DNA from: Betaproteobacteria bacterium UBA5216
Lineage (GTDB): Bacteria > Pseudomonadota > Gammaproteobacteria > Burkholderiales > SG8-41
Assembly (NCBI GenBank): GCA_002412495.1
Contig: DHVE01000069.1
Coordinates: forward strand, 1 to 24,691
Direction of reading: 5' to 3'
Length of the DNA: 24,691 bases
Below the pieces are notes generated by a model. That model saw nothing but the letters and a program-made list of their open reading frames with translations. It was not told the DNA's origin and made no database searches. The position numbers and the translations under genes were made by a program. Positions 1 to 7,135 of the stretch are shown here, piece after piece (position 1 is the stretch's first letter; each line of letters starts with the position of its first letter).

Positions 1-409
1 GTGATGAGATGGTGTTTGCTGCCGGCTTTGCGACGGTCGGTCGGGTTGGGGCCTGTTTTTTTCCCCCATGCATGGCGCGCACAGAGGAACTGTCCACGAT
101 CGTACGCGACCACTCGATTTGCCCTGCCGCTTGCAGGTGGGTGAGCAGCGCCTAGTGTAGCTTTGTCCACGCCCCCGCGCGTTGCCATGCCACCAGGCGC
201 CGCCAGCAACTCACACCCGACCCGCAGCCCATTTCCAGCGGCAAAGCCGCCCACGGAATTCCGGTGCGCAGCACGAACAAAATACCCGTCAGGGCTTGTC
301 GATGGGTGATGGGCTTGCGTCCCGGATGCGCGCGTCGCCTGCGCCTTACCTTGGGCAGCAGCGGTTCCACCACTTGCCAGAGCTTGTCGTCCACGATCGG
401 CTTTGACAT
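1..409 (-). pseudogene. IS5-family transposase, 5' part, interrupted by TAG
   Basis: The start at 409 (MSKPIVDDKLW) has a good ribosome site, AAGGAG, a few bases upstream. Residues 1-85 match the N-terminal DUF4096-type domain of IS5 transposases (EPLLPKVRRRRRAHPGRKP, then GILFVLRTGIPWAALP). A TAG at 152-154 stops the frame after WTKLH. The same frame then continues with recognisable transposase sequence (ALLTHLQAAGQIEWS, then IVDSSSVRAMHGGKK), which includes the likely first catalytic Asp of the DDE triad. At 56-62 a run of seven A (minus strand) forms an A AAA AAA heptamer. A -1 slip there leads into KTGPNPTDRRKAGSKHHLI, which runs to the window edge. I see the heptamer as probably programmed, as in other IS5 members, and the TAG as the real lesion. 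The 3' part of the gene is outside the window. Confidence 0.75.
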
Positions 410-480
410 GAATATTCTCCTTAAAAAGGAATCGACTCGTGCCAAAAAATACCCCATCATCCATAAAAGTACAACCTCTG
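1..480 (-). mobile_element. Partial IS5-family insertion sequence, cut by the window edge
   Basis: The stretch carries the 5' half of an IS5-type transposase gene reading leftwards out of the window. The outer end is probably near 474-480, where the minus strand begins GAGGTTGTACTTTTATGG, a G-rich start of the kind seen at IS5-family ends. The opposite terminal repeat and the target duplication lie outside the window, so the boundary is inferred. The element sits just downstream of soxX, so it may mark a rearranged edge of the sox cluster. The transposase is interrupted by a stop codon (see the pseudogene entry), which suggests an inactive copy. Confidence 0.7.
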
Positions 481-687
481 CTTAACCGAACGTAATTTCA
501 TTTTGAAATGCGCCCTTAATACTTTGCGCCACTTTTGAGGCGCTGTCATGGGCAACTGTACTTTTCGGATTTACGATTATAGTTTGTTCAATAAGTGGCA
601 TTGTGATTGCGCAGTTACTGCGTCGACCATACACATCACTTCGCGTGCGCAACAGGTCAAAATGAGTTTTAAGTGTCAGCCATGACT
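481..687. other. Intergenic region between IS end and soxX
   Basis: No convincing gene is visible. There is a small stem at 526-530/539-543 (GCGCC and GGCGC, 8-nt loop) that could end sox transcription, but it lacks a T-run. A copy of TGTACTTTT near 556-564 faces the same nonamer at the IS end in inverted orientation. Confidence 0.4.
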
Positions 688-1326
688 TTATGAAGGTTTG
701 TTCACCGGAGACTCTGGGTCAATCAAATAAGCCACCACATCCGCAATTTGCTCCGGCGTAAGAAATCCGCTAGCCCCCAGGCGCGGCATGTTCGAGCAAG
801 GCATGAATGCCCAAGCATTGAAAATTCTCTCGTAGGTGTAACGCACCACGGCCTCGGAATTGCCGCGTTGCGTACCGTAGCCCGCCAGTGATGGCCCGAC
901 ATTGCCGGCGTTGACCTCTTTGGGATCCATCGCATGGCAGTTGGTGCACAGTGCGCCATTGGCCTTCAGTTCTTCAACCTTGCCATTGACAATACGCTGT
1001 CCGCGGCCGTCCGAAACCAGTTCTGCGCCGATTTTCCAATTGCCGCTTAGCTTGCCGGATGTCGGGTACTGGATGCTGTCGCGAGCGCCTTTCACGATGA
1101 TCGCGGATTGCGCCTGCGACAGCTTCGGACCGCCGACCGCGCTGCAAACGTGCTGCGATGCGTCCTGTAAGGTGCGTTGCTTGAGTGTCAACGCAGTGCT
1201 GACATAGGCATCGGCTACCAATTGCTCCGCGTGTTTAGCCGTGCTGTCCGCGTCTGGAAACGAGGCACATCCCGCGATCCACGCCATCGGCAAGAGAAGC
1301 ATCAATGCAAATTTGAATTTCATCAT
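688..1326 (-). CDS. soxX: SoxX, c-type cytochrome subunit of SoxAX
   Basis: SoxX pairs with SoxA in the periplasmic cytochrome that oxidatively couples thiosulfate to the SoxY cysteine. The product is 212 residues from the ATG at 1326; a second ATG follows at once at 1323. The N terminus is a lipoprotein signal with lipobox IAGC (Cys20), so the protein is probably membrane-anchored. The haem motif CTNCH is at 127-131. The C-terminal block NMPRLG (Met170, likely axial haem ligand), LTPEQIADVVAYL and DPESPVNK is typical of SoxX. There are extra cysteines at 61 and 167. The open frame extends further upstream, but that part overlaps soxA and does not resemble SoxX. It starts 14 bases after soxA and is the last gene of a soxY-soxZ-soxA-soxX operon. 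Confidence 0.93.
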   Translation of the reverse strand: MMKFKFALMLLLPMAWIAGCASFPDADSTAKHAEQLVADAYVSTALTLKQRTLQDASQHVCSAVGGPKLSQAQSAIIVKGARDSIQYPTSGKLSGNWKIGAELVSDGRGQRIVNGKVEELKANGALCTNCHAMDPKEVNAGNVGPSLAGYGTQRGNSEAVVRYTYERIFNAWAFMPCSNMPRLGASGFLTPEQIADVVAYLIDPESPVNKPS

Positions 1327-1340
1327 TACGGATCGCCCGC

Positions 1341-2153
1341 CTAGCGCCGCACACCCGGCAGCTTGATCTCGCCGCCGTTTGCCGTGTGGTTGAGGTATGT
1401 CGTTATGGCCACGGTCAAGTCCGATGCAAACGCCAGATCGGGCAGCCGCATTTGCCAGAAGCAATCGTAGAGCCGATGCTGCATGGTGCGCACGGTGCTG
1501 TGCGTGCCACGATAGGCAGGCCAGCCCGTGGCAATGATTTCGCGCATTTCCTTTGCGCTGGTCATGTTGGGCAGTTCCTGCAGCCGGATGCGTTTGCCGG
1601 ATTCGCCGTGGCAGGTGACACACGCAAAGTCGAGCGGTCCGCTGCGGCGATAAAAGAGATATTCGCCGGCTTTGTACATCTCGCGTTCCTTGGCATGCGC
1701 AAGGCGCACATCCATGCGCAGGCCGTTTGATTGCGAGCCGATGTAGCTCACTAGTGCCTCGATATCGGAATCCCGGTCCAGATTGCCAAATCGCGCGCGA
1801 ACGAGGTCTTCGCGTTTAAACCCTTGCAGGTTCACCATGCAGGTCAACAGGCGCGATTCAAGATCCTGCACCTTGTCGGTGTCGGCGAAGTAGCGTGGCA
1901 ATCTCGCGAACGCACCCTTGACCACGCCCGGCCCCATTCCCAGATCACAATGTTCAAGCGACGCATTTTTCGGTCCGCGCTTTTCGCTGAACAACCGTTT
2001 GCCCCGCTCGGTCCACAGGTCGCCGGGGTTATCTTCGGCGAGCATCTGGCGGCCCACCGCGAGGCCGTCACCTGCCTTGTCTTGCGCCGCTACCGGGTAA
2101 ACCAGGGCCGCACAGATTATTGCTACCACCGCCATTTGATATCTGGCTTTCAT
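1341..2153 (-). CDS. soxA: SoxA, L-cysteine S-thiosulfotransferase haem subunit (monohaem type)
   Basis: SoxA is the catalytic subunit of SoxAX, which conjugates thiosulfate to SoxY. The ATG at 2153 is chosen because GAAGAGGA lies just upstream and the first 23 residues form a Sec signal peptide ending VAAQ. The protein is 270 residues. Only one haem motif is present, CVTCH at 178-182. In the N-terminal domain, where dihaem SoxA carries a second CxxCH, there are only Cys69 (LEHCD) and Cys105 (LLTCM), which fits a disulfide in monohaem SoxA. Cys221 in YDCFWQMR is the expected active-site cysteine and haem ligand. It lies 34 bases downstream of soxZ. Confidence 0.95.
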   Translation of the reverse strand: MKARYQMAVVAIICAALVYPVAAQDKAGDGLAVGRQMLAEDNPGDLWTERGKRLFSEKRGPKNASLEHCDLGMGPGVVKGAFARLPRYFADTDKVQDLESRLLTCMVNLQGFKREDLVRARFGNLDRDSDIEALVSYIGSQSNGLRMDVRLAHAKEREMYKAGEYLFYRRSGPLDFACVTCHGESGKRIRLQELPNMTSAKEMREIIATGWPAYRGTHSTVRTMQHRLYDCFWQMRLPDLAFASDLTVAITTYLNHTANGGEIKLPGVRR

Positions 2154-2187
2154 ATGTCCTCTTCGTGGCGGTTGCGGCGTCATGCGT

Positions 2188-2505
2188 TCAGCCTGCAACG
2201 ATGATCGCCTCGTCCGTGCGCTTATCGTTTTTGTTATCGATCCACTGAACCACAACTTTGTCGCCAACTTTTGCACCCCTGACGCGAACGGCGAATACCG
2301 GGTTGCGAGAGACCGCCTGGCTCCATTGGCCATCATAGACGATATTGCCATTGTGCGTGACAGTCATGCTTTGTATGAAATGCATGGGCACGATGTTGCC
2401 CGCGGCATCCTTGCGCTGCCCGGTTTCCATCGGATGTGCGACCAGCACTCGTATATCCGCGACATCGCCCTTGAGCGTTGCGCGTATTTTCATTGGTTCC
2501 GCCAT
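2188..2505 (-). CDS. soxZ: SoxZ, thiosulfate-oxidation carrier complex subunit
   Basis: SoxZ (105 residues) forms the SoxYZ heterodimer that carries sulfur intermediates in the periplasm. The sequence matches the family throughout: MKIRATLKGDVADIRVLVAHPMETG near the start, then DAAGNIVPMHFIQ and a C-terminal beta-rich segment. It has no signal peptide, as expected, because SoxZ is exported with SoxY. AAGGAA precedes the ATG. It lies 40 bases after soxY. Confidence 0.95.
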   Translation of the reverse strand: MAEPMKIRATLKGDVADIRVLVAHPMETGQRKDAAGNIVPMHFIQSMTVTHNGNIVYDGQWSQAVSRNPVFAVRVRGAKVGDKVVVQWIDNKNDKRTDEAIIVAG

Positions 2506-2545
2506 GTTGATTCCTTGCCGATAATATTTTCAGGCTGCCGAATGA

Positions 2546-3031
2546 TTAACCACAGCCGCCGACGGTGATTTTTACCTCCTTGGACGCGGTGAAAAATTTT
2601 CCATCGGCCTTGACCACCGCGCGCACATGGGAGGTCTGTCCCATTTTTATGCGCACATAAGCATAGGGCTCCGCCCCGTTGGCGAACTCGGCGGTTGCCG
2701 ACAGCGGAAACGGATTTTTCTCGGCGATGATCGAAATAGATTGCGTATTTGGAATGCGGCTTACCACCTCGATCGGCACCACCGCGCCGTTTTCCGCGAT
2801 GTCGGGGGCGGTAATAACGATGTCACGGCTTTCGGCTGCGCTGCTCGCACCAAGCGACTTCATGGCATCGGCCACCGCCTTGGATTCGAAGCCGGCTTTG
2901 TTCCAGACCGCGGCGACGGCCTGTGTGGTTTTCAGCAGTCCCGCCGCGGCAACCGTGCCGAGCACGCCGAGCGCGCCGGTGAATTGCAACAAGGTTCTGC
3001 GCAAGGGGCGGGAAGGGTGTGACAGATTCAT
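2546..3031 (-). CDS. soxY: SoxY, sulfur-carrier protein with C-terminal swinging arm
   Basis: SoxY (161 residues) carries covalently bound sulfur on a C-terminal cysteine. The C terminus here is VGGCG, the classic swinging-arm GGCG motif with Cys160. The N terminus has paired arginines followed by a hydrophobic segment (LRRTLLQFTGALGVLG) and ends near AVA. This is a Tat-like signal, consistent with export of the folded SoxYZ pair. AGGA lies upstream of the ATG. It is the first gene of the sox operon; the 177-base gap behind moaC holds palindromes that could be operator sites. Confidence 0.95.
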   Translation of the reverse strand: MNLSHPSRPLRRTLLQFTGALGVLGTVAAAGLLKTTQAVAAVWNKAGFESKAVADAMKSLGASSAAESRDIVITAPDIAENGAVVPIEVVSRIPNTQSISIIAEKNPFPLSATAEFANGAEPYAYVRIKMGQTSHVRAVVKADGKFFTASKEVKITVGGCG

Positions 3032-3055
3032 AATTAATCCTGAGTTTCGTGCTCA

Positions 3056-3082
3056 ATATTAGCGCGGACAGCGCTGGGTAAA
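3056..3082 (-). promoter_or_regulatory. Possible soxY promoter with palindrome in the spacer
   Basis: On the minus strand, TTTACC (3082-3077) and TAATAT (3061-3056) are separated by 15 bases. The spacer contains the perfect palindrome CAGCGCTG (3069-3076). A second CAGCGCTG lies at 3172-3179. Both hexamers match the sigma-70 consensus at 4 of 6 bases and the spacing is short, so this is a weak prediction. Confidence 0.25.
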
Positions 3083-3208
3083 GTTTCCGTGAGAAGGCTA
3101 TATGGCTGCAAGCGCCGGTGAATTCAAACAAATTCAAACGGCGCATGCTAGCCAGCTGATTTAACGCTGTCCAGCGCTGCTTCGATGACTCATGCCGGAA
3201 AATTCGCC

Positions 3209-3754
3209 TCAACGTCGCTTCGCGGGACGATCGGCTGGAGGTGGCTTCTTGCGGGCATCGCGGATCCAAGTGCCTGATTTTCCACCGGTTTTTTCGTGGA
3301 GTGCAATTTTTTCCAAGCGCATTCCGCGATCCACCGCCTTGCACATGTCGTAAATCGTGAGCAAGCCGGCGGTTACGGCCGTAAGCGCCTCCATCTCGAC
3401 GCCGGTGCGCCCCGTCGTTTCCACGGTCGCTACGCATCGAACCGCGATGGCCTTGCGATCCAGTTTAAATTCGATATCCACATGCGTCAGCGCCAACGGG
3501 TGGCACAGCGGAATCCACTCCGGCGTGCGTTTGGCGGCTTGTATGGCCGCGATGCGCGCGACGCCGAGCACATCGCCTTTCTTGGCGTTGCCCGAAGCGA
3601 TCAGCCGCAGGGTGGCTGGCAGCATATGAATGCGTCCCCCCGCGCGCGCCACGCGATGGGTTTCCGCTTTGCCTGCGACATCCACCATATGCGCCTGACC
3701 GTGCGCGCCGAAATGGGTGAGTTTTTGACTGCGTGAAGGCATGGGCTTGCTCAT
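3209..3754 (-). CDS. moaC: MoaC, cyclic pyranopterin monophosphate synthase
   Basis: MoaC converts the MoaA product (3',8-cH2GTP) to cyclic pyranopterin monophosphate in molybdenum cofactor synthesis. The ATG at 3754 (MSKPMPSRSQKLTHFG) gives 181 residues. The frame also allows an upstream TTG at 3775 and an inner ATG at 3742; none has a clear ribosome site. Family motifs are present: AHMVDVAGKAETHRVA, KKGDVLGVARIAAIQAAKRT, PLCHPLALTHV, TGVEMEALTAV, IYDMCKAVD and HEKTGGKSG. The C terminus ends in a short basic tail (KKPPPADRPAKRR) beyond the usual end. No other moa genes are nearby. Molybdenum cofactor is used by SoxCD-type dehydrogenases, but its placement beside soxY may be chance. Confidence 0.95.
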   Translation of the reverse strand: MSKPMPSRSQKLTHFGAHGQAHMVDVAGKAETHRVARAGGRIHMLPATLRLIASGNAKKGDVLGVARIAAIQAAKRTPEWIPLCHPLALTHVDIEFKLDRKAIAVRCVATVETTGRTGVEMEALTAVTAGLLTIYDMCKAVDRGMRLEKIALHEKTGGKSGTWIRDARKKPPPADRPAKRR

Positions 3755-3783
3755 GAAATCAGGAACTAATCGCAAAGAAGTCT

Positions 3784-3790
3784 TATCATA
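3784..3790. promoter_or_regulatory. Overlapping divergent -10 elements between moaC and the M48 protease
   Basis: On the plus strand TATCAT lies at 3784-3789; on the minus strand TATGAT lies at 3790-3785. Each matches the -10 consensus at 5 of 6 bases. The two start codons are only 41 bases apart. From the plus-strand element, transcription would start at about the A of the ATG at 3796, giving a leaderless message. No good -35 element is visible on either side. Confidence 0.35.
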
Positions 3791-3795
3791 GCACC

Positions 3796-5277
3796 ATGCG
3801 CGCGCCGGCCCCTTCCACGAGTTTCACACTGAATGCATTGTTCCAGTTTCGCTGCGTGCTGGCGGTGCTGTTGCTTGCCATTCCAACCGTGCTGGCCCAA
3901 GGGTTGCCTGAGTTGGGAGAGCCGTCGCAATCCGCGTTTACGCCCGTGCAAGAACGCCTGCTCGGACAGAGCATCATGCGCGAGGCGCGACGTGATCCAA
4001 CGTACTACGACGACGCCGAAGTGACGGATTACGTTTCGCGCGTCGGCAATCGGCTTGCGTCGCGTGGCAGTGACACGCGCCAGGAATTTGAATTTTTCAT
4101 GATGCGCGATCCGCAGATCAATGCATTCGCGTTGCCGGGCGGTTTTATTGGCGTTCACACCGGGCTGGTCATGGCGGCGCAAAGCGAATCAGAAATGGCG
4201 GGTGTGATCGCACACGAGATTTCGCATGTTACCCAGCGGCATATCGCGCGCATGATCAACAATCAGCAATCATCGCAATGGCTGGAGATCGCGGCGCTTG
4301 CAATAGCGATATTGGCGGCGCGCTCGAATTCCCAGGTCGGTGAGGCGGTAGGAGCGATCGGCTCAGGATTGGCGGTACAGCAGCAACTGAATTTCTCGCG
4401 TGATTTTGAACGCGAGGCCGACCGCATGGGCCTGCAATTGCTCGAAAAGGCCGGCTTTGATCCACAGGGCATGTCTATGTTTTTCGAGCGTCTGCAGCGC
4501 GCAACGCGCGTTTACGAAGGGGGCGCCCCCGCCTATCTGCGCACACACCCGGTCACGTTCGAACGCATCGCCGATATGCAAAATCGTTCGCAGGAGATGC
4601 GGTATCGCCAGGTACCCGATCATATTGATTTTCACCTGGTGCGCGCCAAAATGAAGGCGGAGTTCGATGCGCCGCGTGAAACGGTCGCCTACTATCGCGA
4701 CAGCCTTGCGGAAAAGCGCTACCTGTCAGAGGGCGGTGCTCGTTATGGGCTCACGGCGGCGTTACTGCGCGCGCGCGATGTGCCCGGCGCATGGAAAGAG
4801 TTTTTCGCATTGCGCGCGCTGGTCAAAGGAAATCCCATGGTGGAAACGCTGGGCTGTCGTATCCGGCTTGCGGGCGGCGATCCGGACGCGTTCAAATGTT
4901 TTCGCGATGCGCTGCAATATTTTCCGGGCCATCGCGCACTTGTTTATGAATATGCCGAAGCGCTGATTCAATCGCGGCAGGCGGAGGCCGCGCTTAAGGT
5001 GGTGGAGAGCCGGTTGACCGGTAGCTCCGATGATCACCGCTTGTACCTGCTCCAGGCGCGCGCCAACGCGCAGTTAAACCGGCGGCTTGCAACCTATCGC
5101 GCACAGGCCGAGGCGTATGCACGCATGGGCACGCTCACCGCGGCCATAGAACAACTGCAGTTTGGCCTCAAGGCGGGCGATGGGGATTATTACCAGATGT
5201 CCTCGGCGGAGGCACGCCTGCGCGAGTTGCGCGTGCGGGACGCCGAGGAACGCAAGGCCAGCCAGCGAAAAAAGTAG
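3796..5277 (+). CDS. bepA: BepA-like M48 metalloprotease with TPR repeats
   Basis: This is a periplasmic zinc protease of 493 residues, close to the 487 of E. coli BepA, which maintains outer-membrane assembly and degrades stalled LptD and BamA substrates. Residues 1-35 form a signal peptide ending VLAQ. The zinc motif HEISH is at 140-144, in the block AGVIAHEISHVTQRHIARM. The downstream FEREADRMG (204-212) supplies the third ligand region. The conserved INAFALPGGFIGVHTGL precedes the active site. The C-terminal half (from about 300) is helical with TPR-like repeats. The start has no ribosome site, and a -10-like element places the RNA start at the ATG. It converges with chrA, with one base between the stop codons. 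Confidence 0.88.
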   Translation: MRAPAPSTSFTLNALFQFRCVLAVLLLAIPTVLAQGLPELGEPSQSAFTPVQERLLGQSIMREARRDPTYYDDAEVTDYVSRVGNRLASRGSDTRQEFEFFMMRDPQINAFALPGGFIGVHTGLVMAAQSESEMAGVIAHEISHVTQRHIARMINNQQSSQWLEIAALAIAILAARSNSQVGEAVGAIGSGLAVQQQLNFSRDFEREADRMGLQLLEKAGFDPQGMSMFFERLQRATRVYEGGAPAYLRTHPVTFERIADMQNRSQEMRYRQVPDHIDFHLVRAKMKAEFDAPRETVAYYRDSLAEKRYLSEGGARYGLTAALLRARDVPGAWKEFFALRALVKGNPMVETLGCRIRLAGGDPDAFKCFRDALQYFPGHRALVYEYAEALIQSRQAEAALKVVESRLTGSSDDHRLYLLQARANAQLNRRLATYRAQAEAYARMGTLTAAIEQLQFGLKAGDGDYYQMSSAEARLRELRVRDAEERKASQRKK

Positions 5278-5278
5278 C

Positions 5279-6646
5279 CTACTGTACGAAGCGCACCAGC
5301 AGGCCCGCGGCCGCACAGACCGCAATAACGGTTATCACGCCCGCCTTGAATCGAAACAGCGCGATCGCGGCTGCGATGCCGATGATCAGAGAGGGCCAAT
5401 CAAAATTTCCGGCAAACGGTGCGGCTTCGGTTGCCGAAGGCCACAGCACCTGCCACGCAAAAAAAACCGCGAGATTCAGAATCACGCCGACCACGGCGGC
5501 GGTGATGCCGGTGAGCGGCGCGGTAAATTTTAGCGCACCGTGCGTGGTTTCAACCAGCGGGCCGCCCAAAAAAATAAAAACAAAACTCGGTAGAAAGGTA
5601 AAAAACGTGGCGACGGTCGCCGCCGCCGCACCGGCGAGAAACAGGGCGTCCGGCCCCAGCAACTGCTTGGCCCATCCGCCGACAAAACCGACAAACGCGA
5701 CGATCATGATCAGCGGCCCGGGCGTGGTTTCGCCGAGCGCGAGGCCGTCGATCATTTGCGTGGCGGTCAACCATTGATAGTGTTCCACGGCCGCCTGATA
5801 GACATAGGGCAAAACCGCATAGGCGCCGCCGAACGTCAGCAGTGCCGCCTTGGTGAAAAACCAGCCCATCTGCGTGAATACACTGTCGCCGCCGCTGATC
5901 TGAATCAGCAGTCCCATCGCGCACGCCCAGATCAACAACCCCACGATCAGCACGCGAACAAAGCGGCTCCATGTAAAGCGAGTATGTTCCGGCGTCGGCG
6001 TGGTGTCGTCAATGATTGCGGCGCCGTAGCTTTTGCCGGCATTGCCGTGTCCGCCGCCGGTGGCGAATTTGTCGGGTGCAATGCGTCCGCCGATGGCGCC
6101 GATGACGCCAGCGGCGATAACGATTAATGGAAACGGCAGGTTCAATGCGAAGATAGCAACGAAGGCCGCCGCGGCAATGGTCCACAACACGCCGTTTTTC
6201 AGCGCGCGCGAGCCGATGCGATAGGCGGCGAAAACTACCACGGCGGTAACCGCGGGTTTGATGCCATACAGCAATCCAGCAACGGCGGGCACATTGCCGT
6301 AGGCGATATAAATCCACGACAACGCAATCAGAATAAACAGCGAAGGCAGCACGAACAATCCGCCGGCGATGATGCCGCCCCAGGTTCGATGCATCAGCCA
6401 GCCGATATAGACGGCGAGCTGCTGCGCTTCGGGGCCGGGCAACACCATGCAGTAGTTGAGCGCGTGCAGAAAACGCCGTTCGGAAATCCAGCGCTTACGT
6501 TCGACCAGATCCTGATGCATGAGCGCGATCTGTCCGGCTGGGCCGCCGAAACTGATAAATCCCAGCTTGAGCCAATACCAGAATGCCTCGGTCAGCGTGA
6601 CAGCTGGCGGCGCTGCATTGTCGGTGGCATGCGGTGCGTCGGACAT
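5279..6646 (-). CDS. chrA: ChrA family chromate transporter, two-domain form
   Basis: The 455-residue hydrophobic protein has two homologous CHR halves, the long-chain form of the family, which exports chromate. The N-terminal half has FGGPAGQI at 33-40 and VLPGPEAQQLAVYIGW at 68-83. The C-terminal half has FGGAYAVLP at 272-280 and GETTPGPLIMIVAFVGF at 305-321. A polar linker (about 188-225) separates them. No chrB regulator or other metal-resistance gene is adjacent. Chromate and sulfate are similar oxyanions, but transport of another anion is only speculation. The start has a weak ribosome site; promoter-like hexamers lie just upstream. Confidence 0.9.
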   Translation of the reverse strand: MSDAPHATDNAAPPAVTLTEAFWYWLKLGFISFGGPAGQIALMHQDLVERKRWISERRFLHALNYCMVLPGPEAQQLAVYIGWLMHRTWGGIIAGGLFVLPSLFILIALSWIYIAYGNVPAVAGLLYGIKPAVTAVVVFAAYRIGSRALKNGVLWTIAAAAFVAIFALNLPFPLIVIAAGVIGAIGGRIAPDKFATGGGHGNAGKSYGAAIIDDTTPTPEHTRFTWSRFVRVLIVGLLIWACAMGLLIQISGGDSVFTQMGWFFTKAALLTFGGAYAVLPYVYQAAVEHYQWLTATQMIDGLALGETTPGPLIMIVAFVGFVGGWAKQLLGPDALFLAGAAAATVATFFTFLPSFVFIFLGGPLVETTHGALKFTAPLTGITAAVVGVILNLAVFFAWQVLWPSATEAAPFAGNFDWPSLIIGIAAAIALFRFKAGVITVIAVCAAAGLLVRFVQ

Positions 6647-6699
6647 GACGGCGGACTCAAGAGTTGGGTTCGTCCGAGTGTAACAGACAGGAGGGCTGT

Positions 6700-6727
6700 G
6701 TCATAAGGGAATGGTAAAAAATATCAA
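6700..6727 (-). promoter_or_regulatory. Candidate chrA promoter
   Basis: On the minus strand TTGATA (6727-6722) and TATGAC (6705-6700) are 16 bases apart, within an AT-rich stretch. The hexamers match consensus at 5 and 4 of 6 bases. An alternative pair just downstream, ATGACA and TACACT with 16 bases between, is also possible. Either would give a short leader before the ATG at 6646. Confidence 0.35.
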
Positions 6728-6787
6728 TAAAAACAAATACTTATTAAATTAGTGGCGATGTCCGGAAAGGGCGGCAGCCGGCTCGCT

Positions 6788-6793
6788 TATAAT
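6788..6793 (+). promoter_or_regulatory. Perfect -10 element upstream of the TusA-like gene
   Basis: TATAAT stands about 97 bases before the TusA-like start codon. The position 17 bases upstream reads GAAAGG, so there is no recognisable -35 element; an activator may be needed or the site may be fortuitous. Confidence 0.35.
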
Positions 6794-6890
6794 CCGCCGT
6801 TCCTGAAATTGCCGGCGTGCCGCTTGCCCGTACGTATTACACCGCGCGCGGAAATTTCGACAATGAAAAAGCTGCACATGAGGGGAAATG

Positions 6891-7124
6891 ATGTCTGCAA
6901 CATTTGACAAGGAACTGGATGCGCGCGGCCTGAATTGCCCTTTGCCGATATTGCGCACCAAGAAATCGCTAACGGACATGACGTCCGGCCAGATACTCAA
7001 GATACTCGCGACCGATCCGGGATCGACCAAGGATTTTCAGGCGTTTGCCAAGCAAACCGGCAATGTGTTGCTGTCGGCGGATGAATCCGACAAAGTGTTT
7101 ACGTTTCTGATGCAGAAAAAATAG
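6891..7124 (+). CDS. tusA: TusA/SirA-family sulfurtransferase
   Basis: This small protein (77 residues) carries sulfane sulfur on the cysteine of its CPxP motif, here Cys16 in ARGLNCPLPILRTKKSL. In sulfur oxidisers TusA homologues shuttle sulfur in the cytoplasm, while in E. coli TusA serves tRNA thiolation and cofactor synthesis. Two ATG codons stand in tandem at 6888 and 6891. The ribosome site GAGGGG (6880-6885) is 2 bases from the first and 5 from the second, which favours 6891. A perfect TATAAT lies about 97 bases upstream. The next gene starts 11 bases after the stop, suggesting co-transcription. No dsr, hdr or rhodanese gene accompanies it here, so its exact role is open. Confidence 0.9.
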   Translation: MSATFDKELDARGLNCPLPILRTKKSLTDMTSGQILKILATDPGSTKDFQAFAKQTGNVLLSADESDKVFTFLMQKK

Positions 7125-7135
7125 GCCGTGATCGC

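Noticed and set aside
526..543. Rho-independent terminator for the sox operon
   Set aside because: The stem has only five pairs and no T-run on either strand; kept only as a remark in the intergenic entry.
1327..1623. N-terminal extension of SoxX by 99 residues
   Set aside because: It overlaps soxA in another frame, while the ATG at 1326 begins a proper lipoprotein signal.
5279..6646. Chromate-resistance island
   Set aside because: chrA stands alone, without chrB or other metal-resistance genes, and has no mobile elements beside it.
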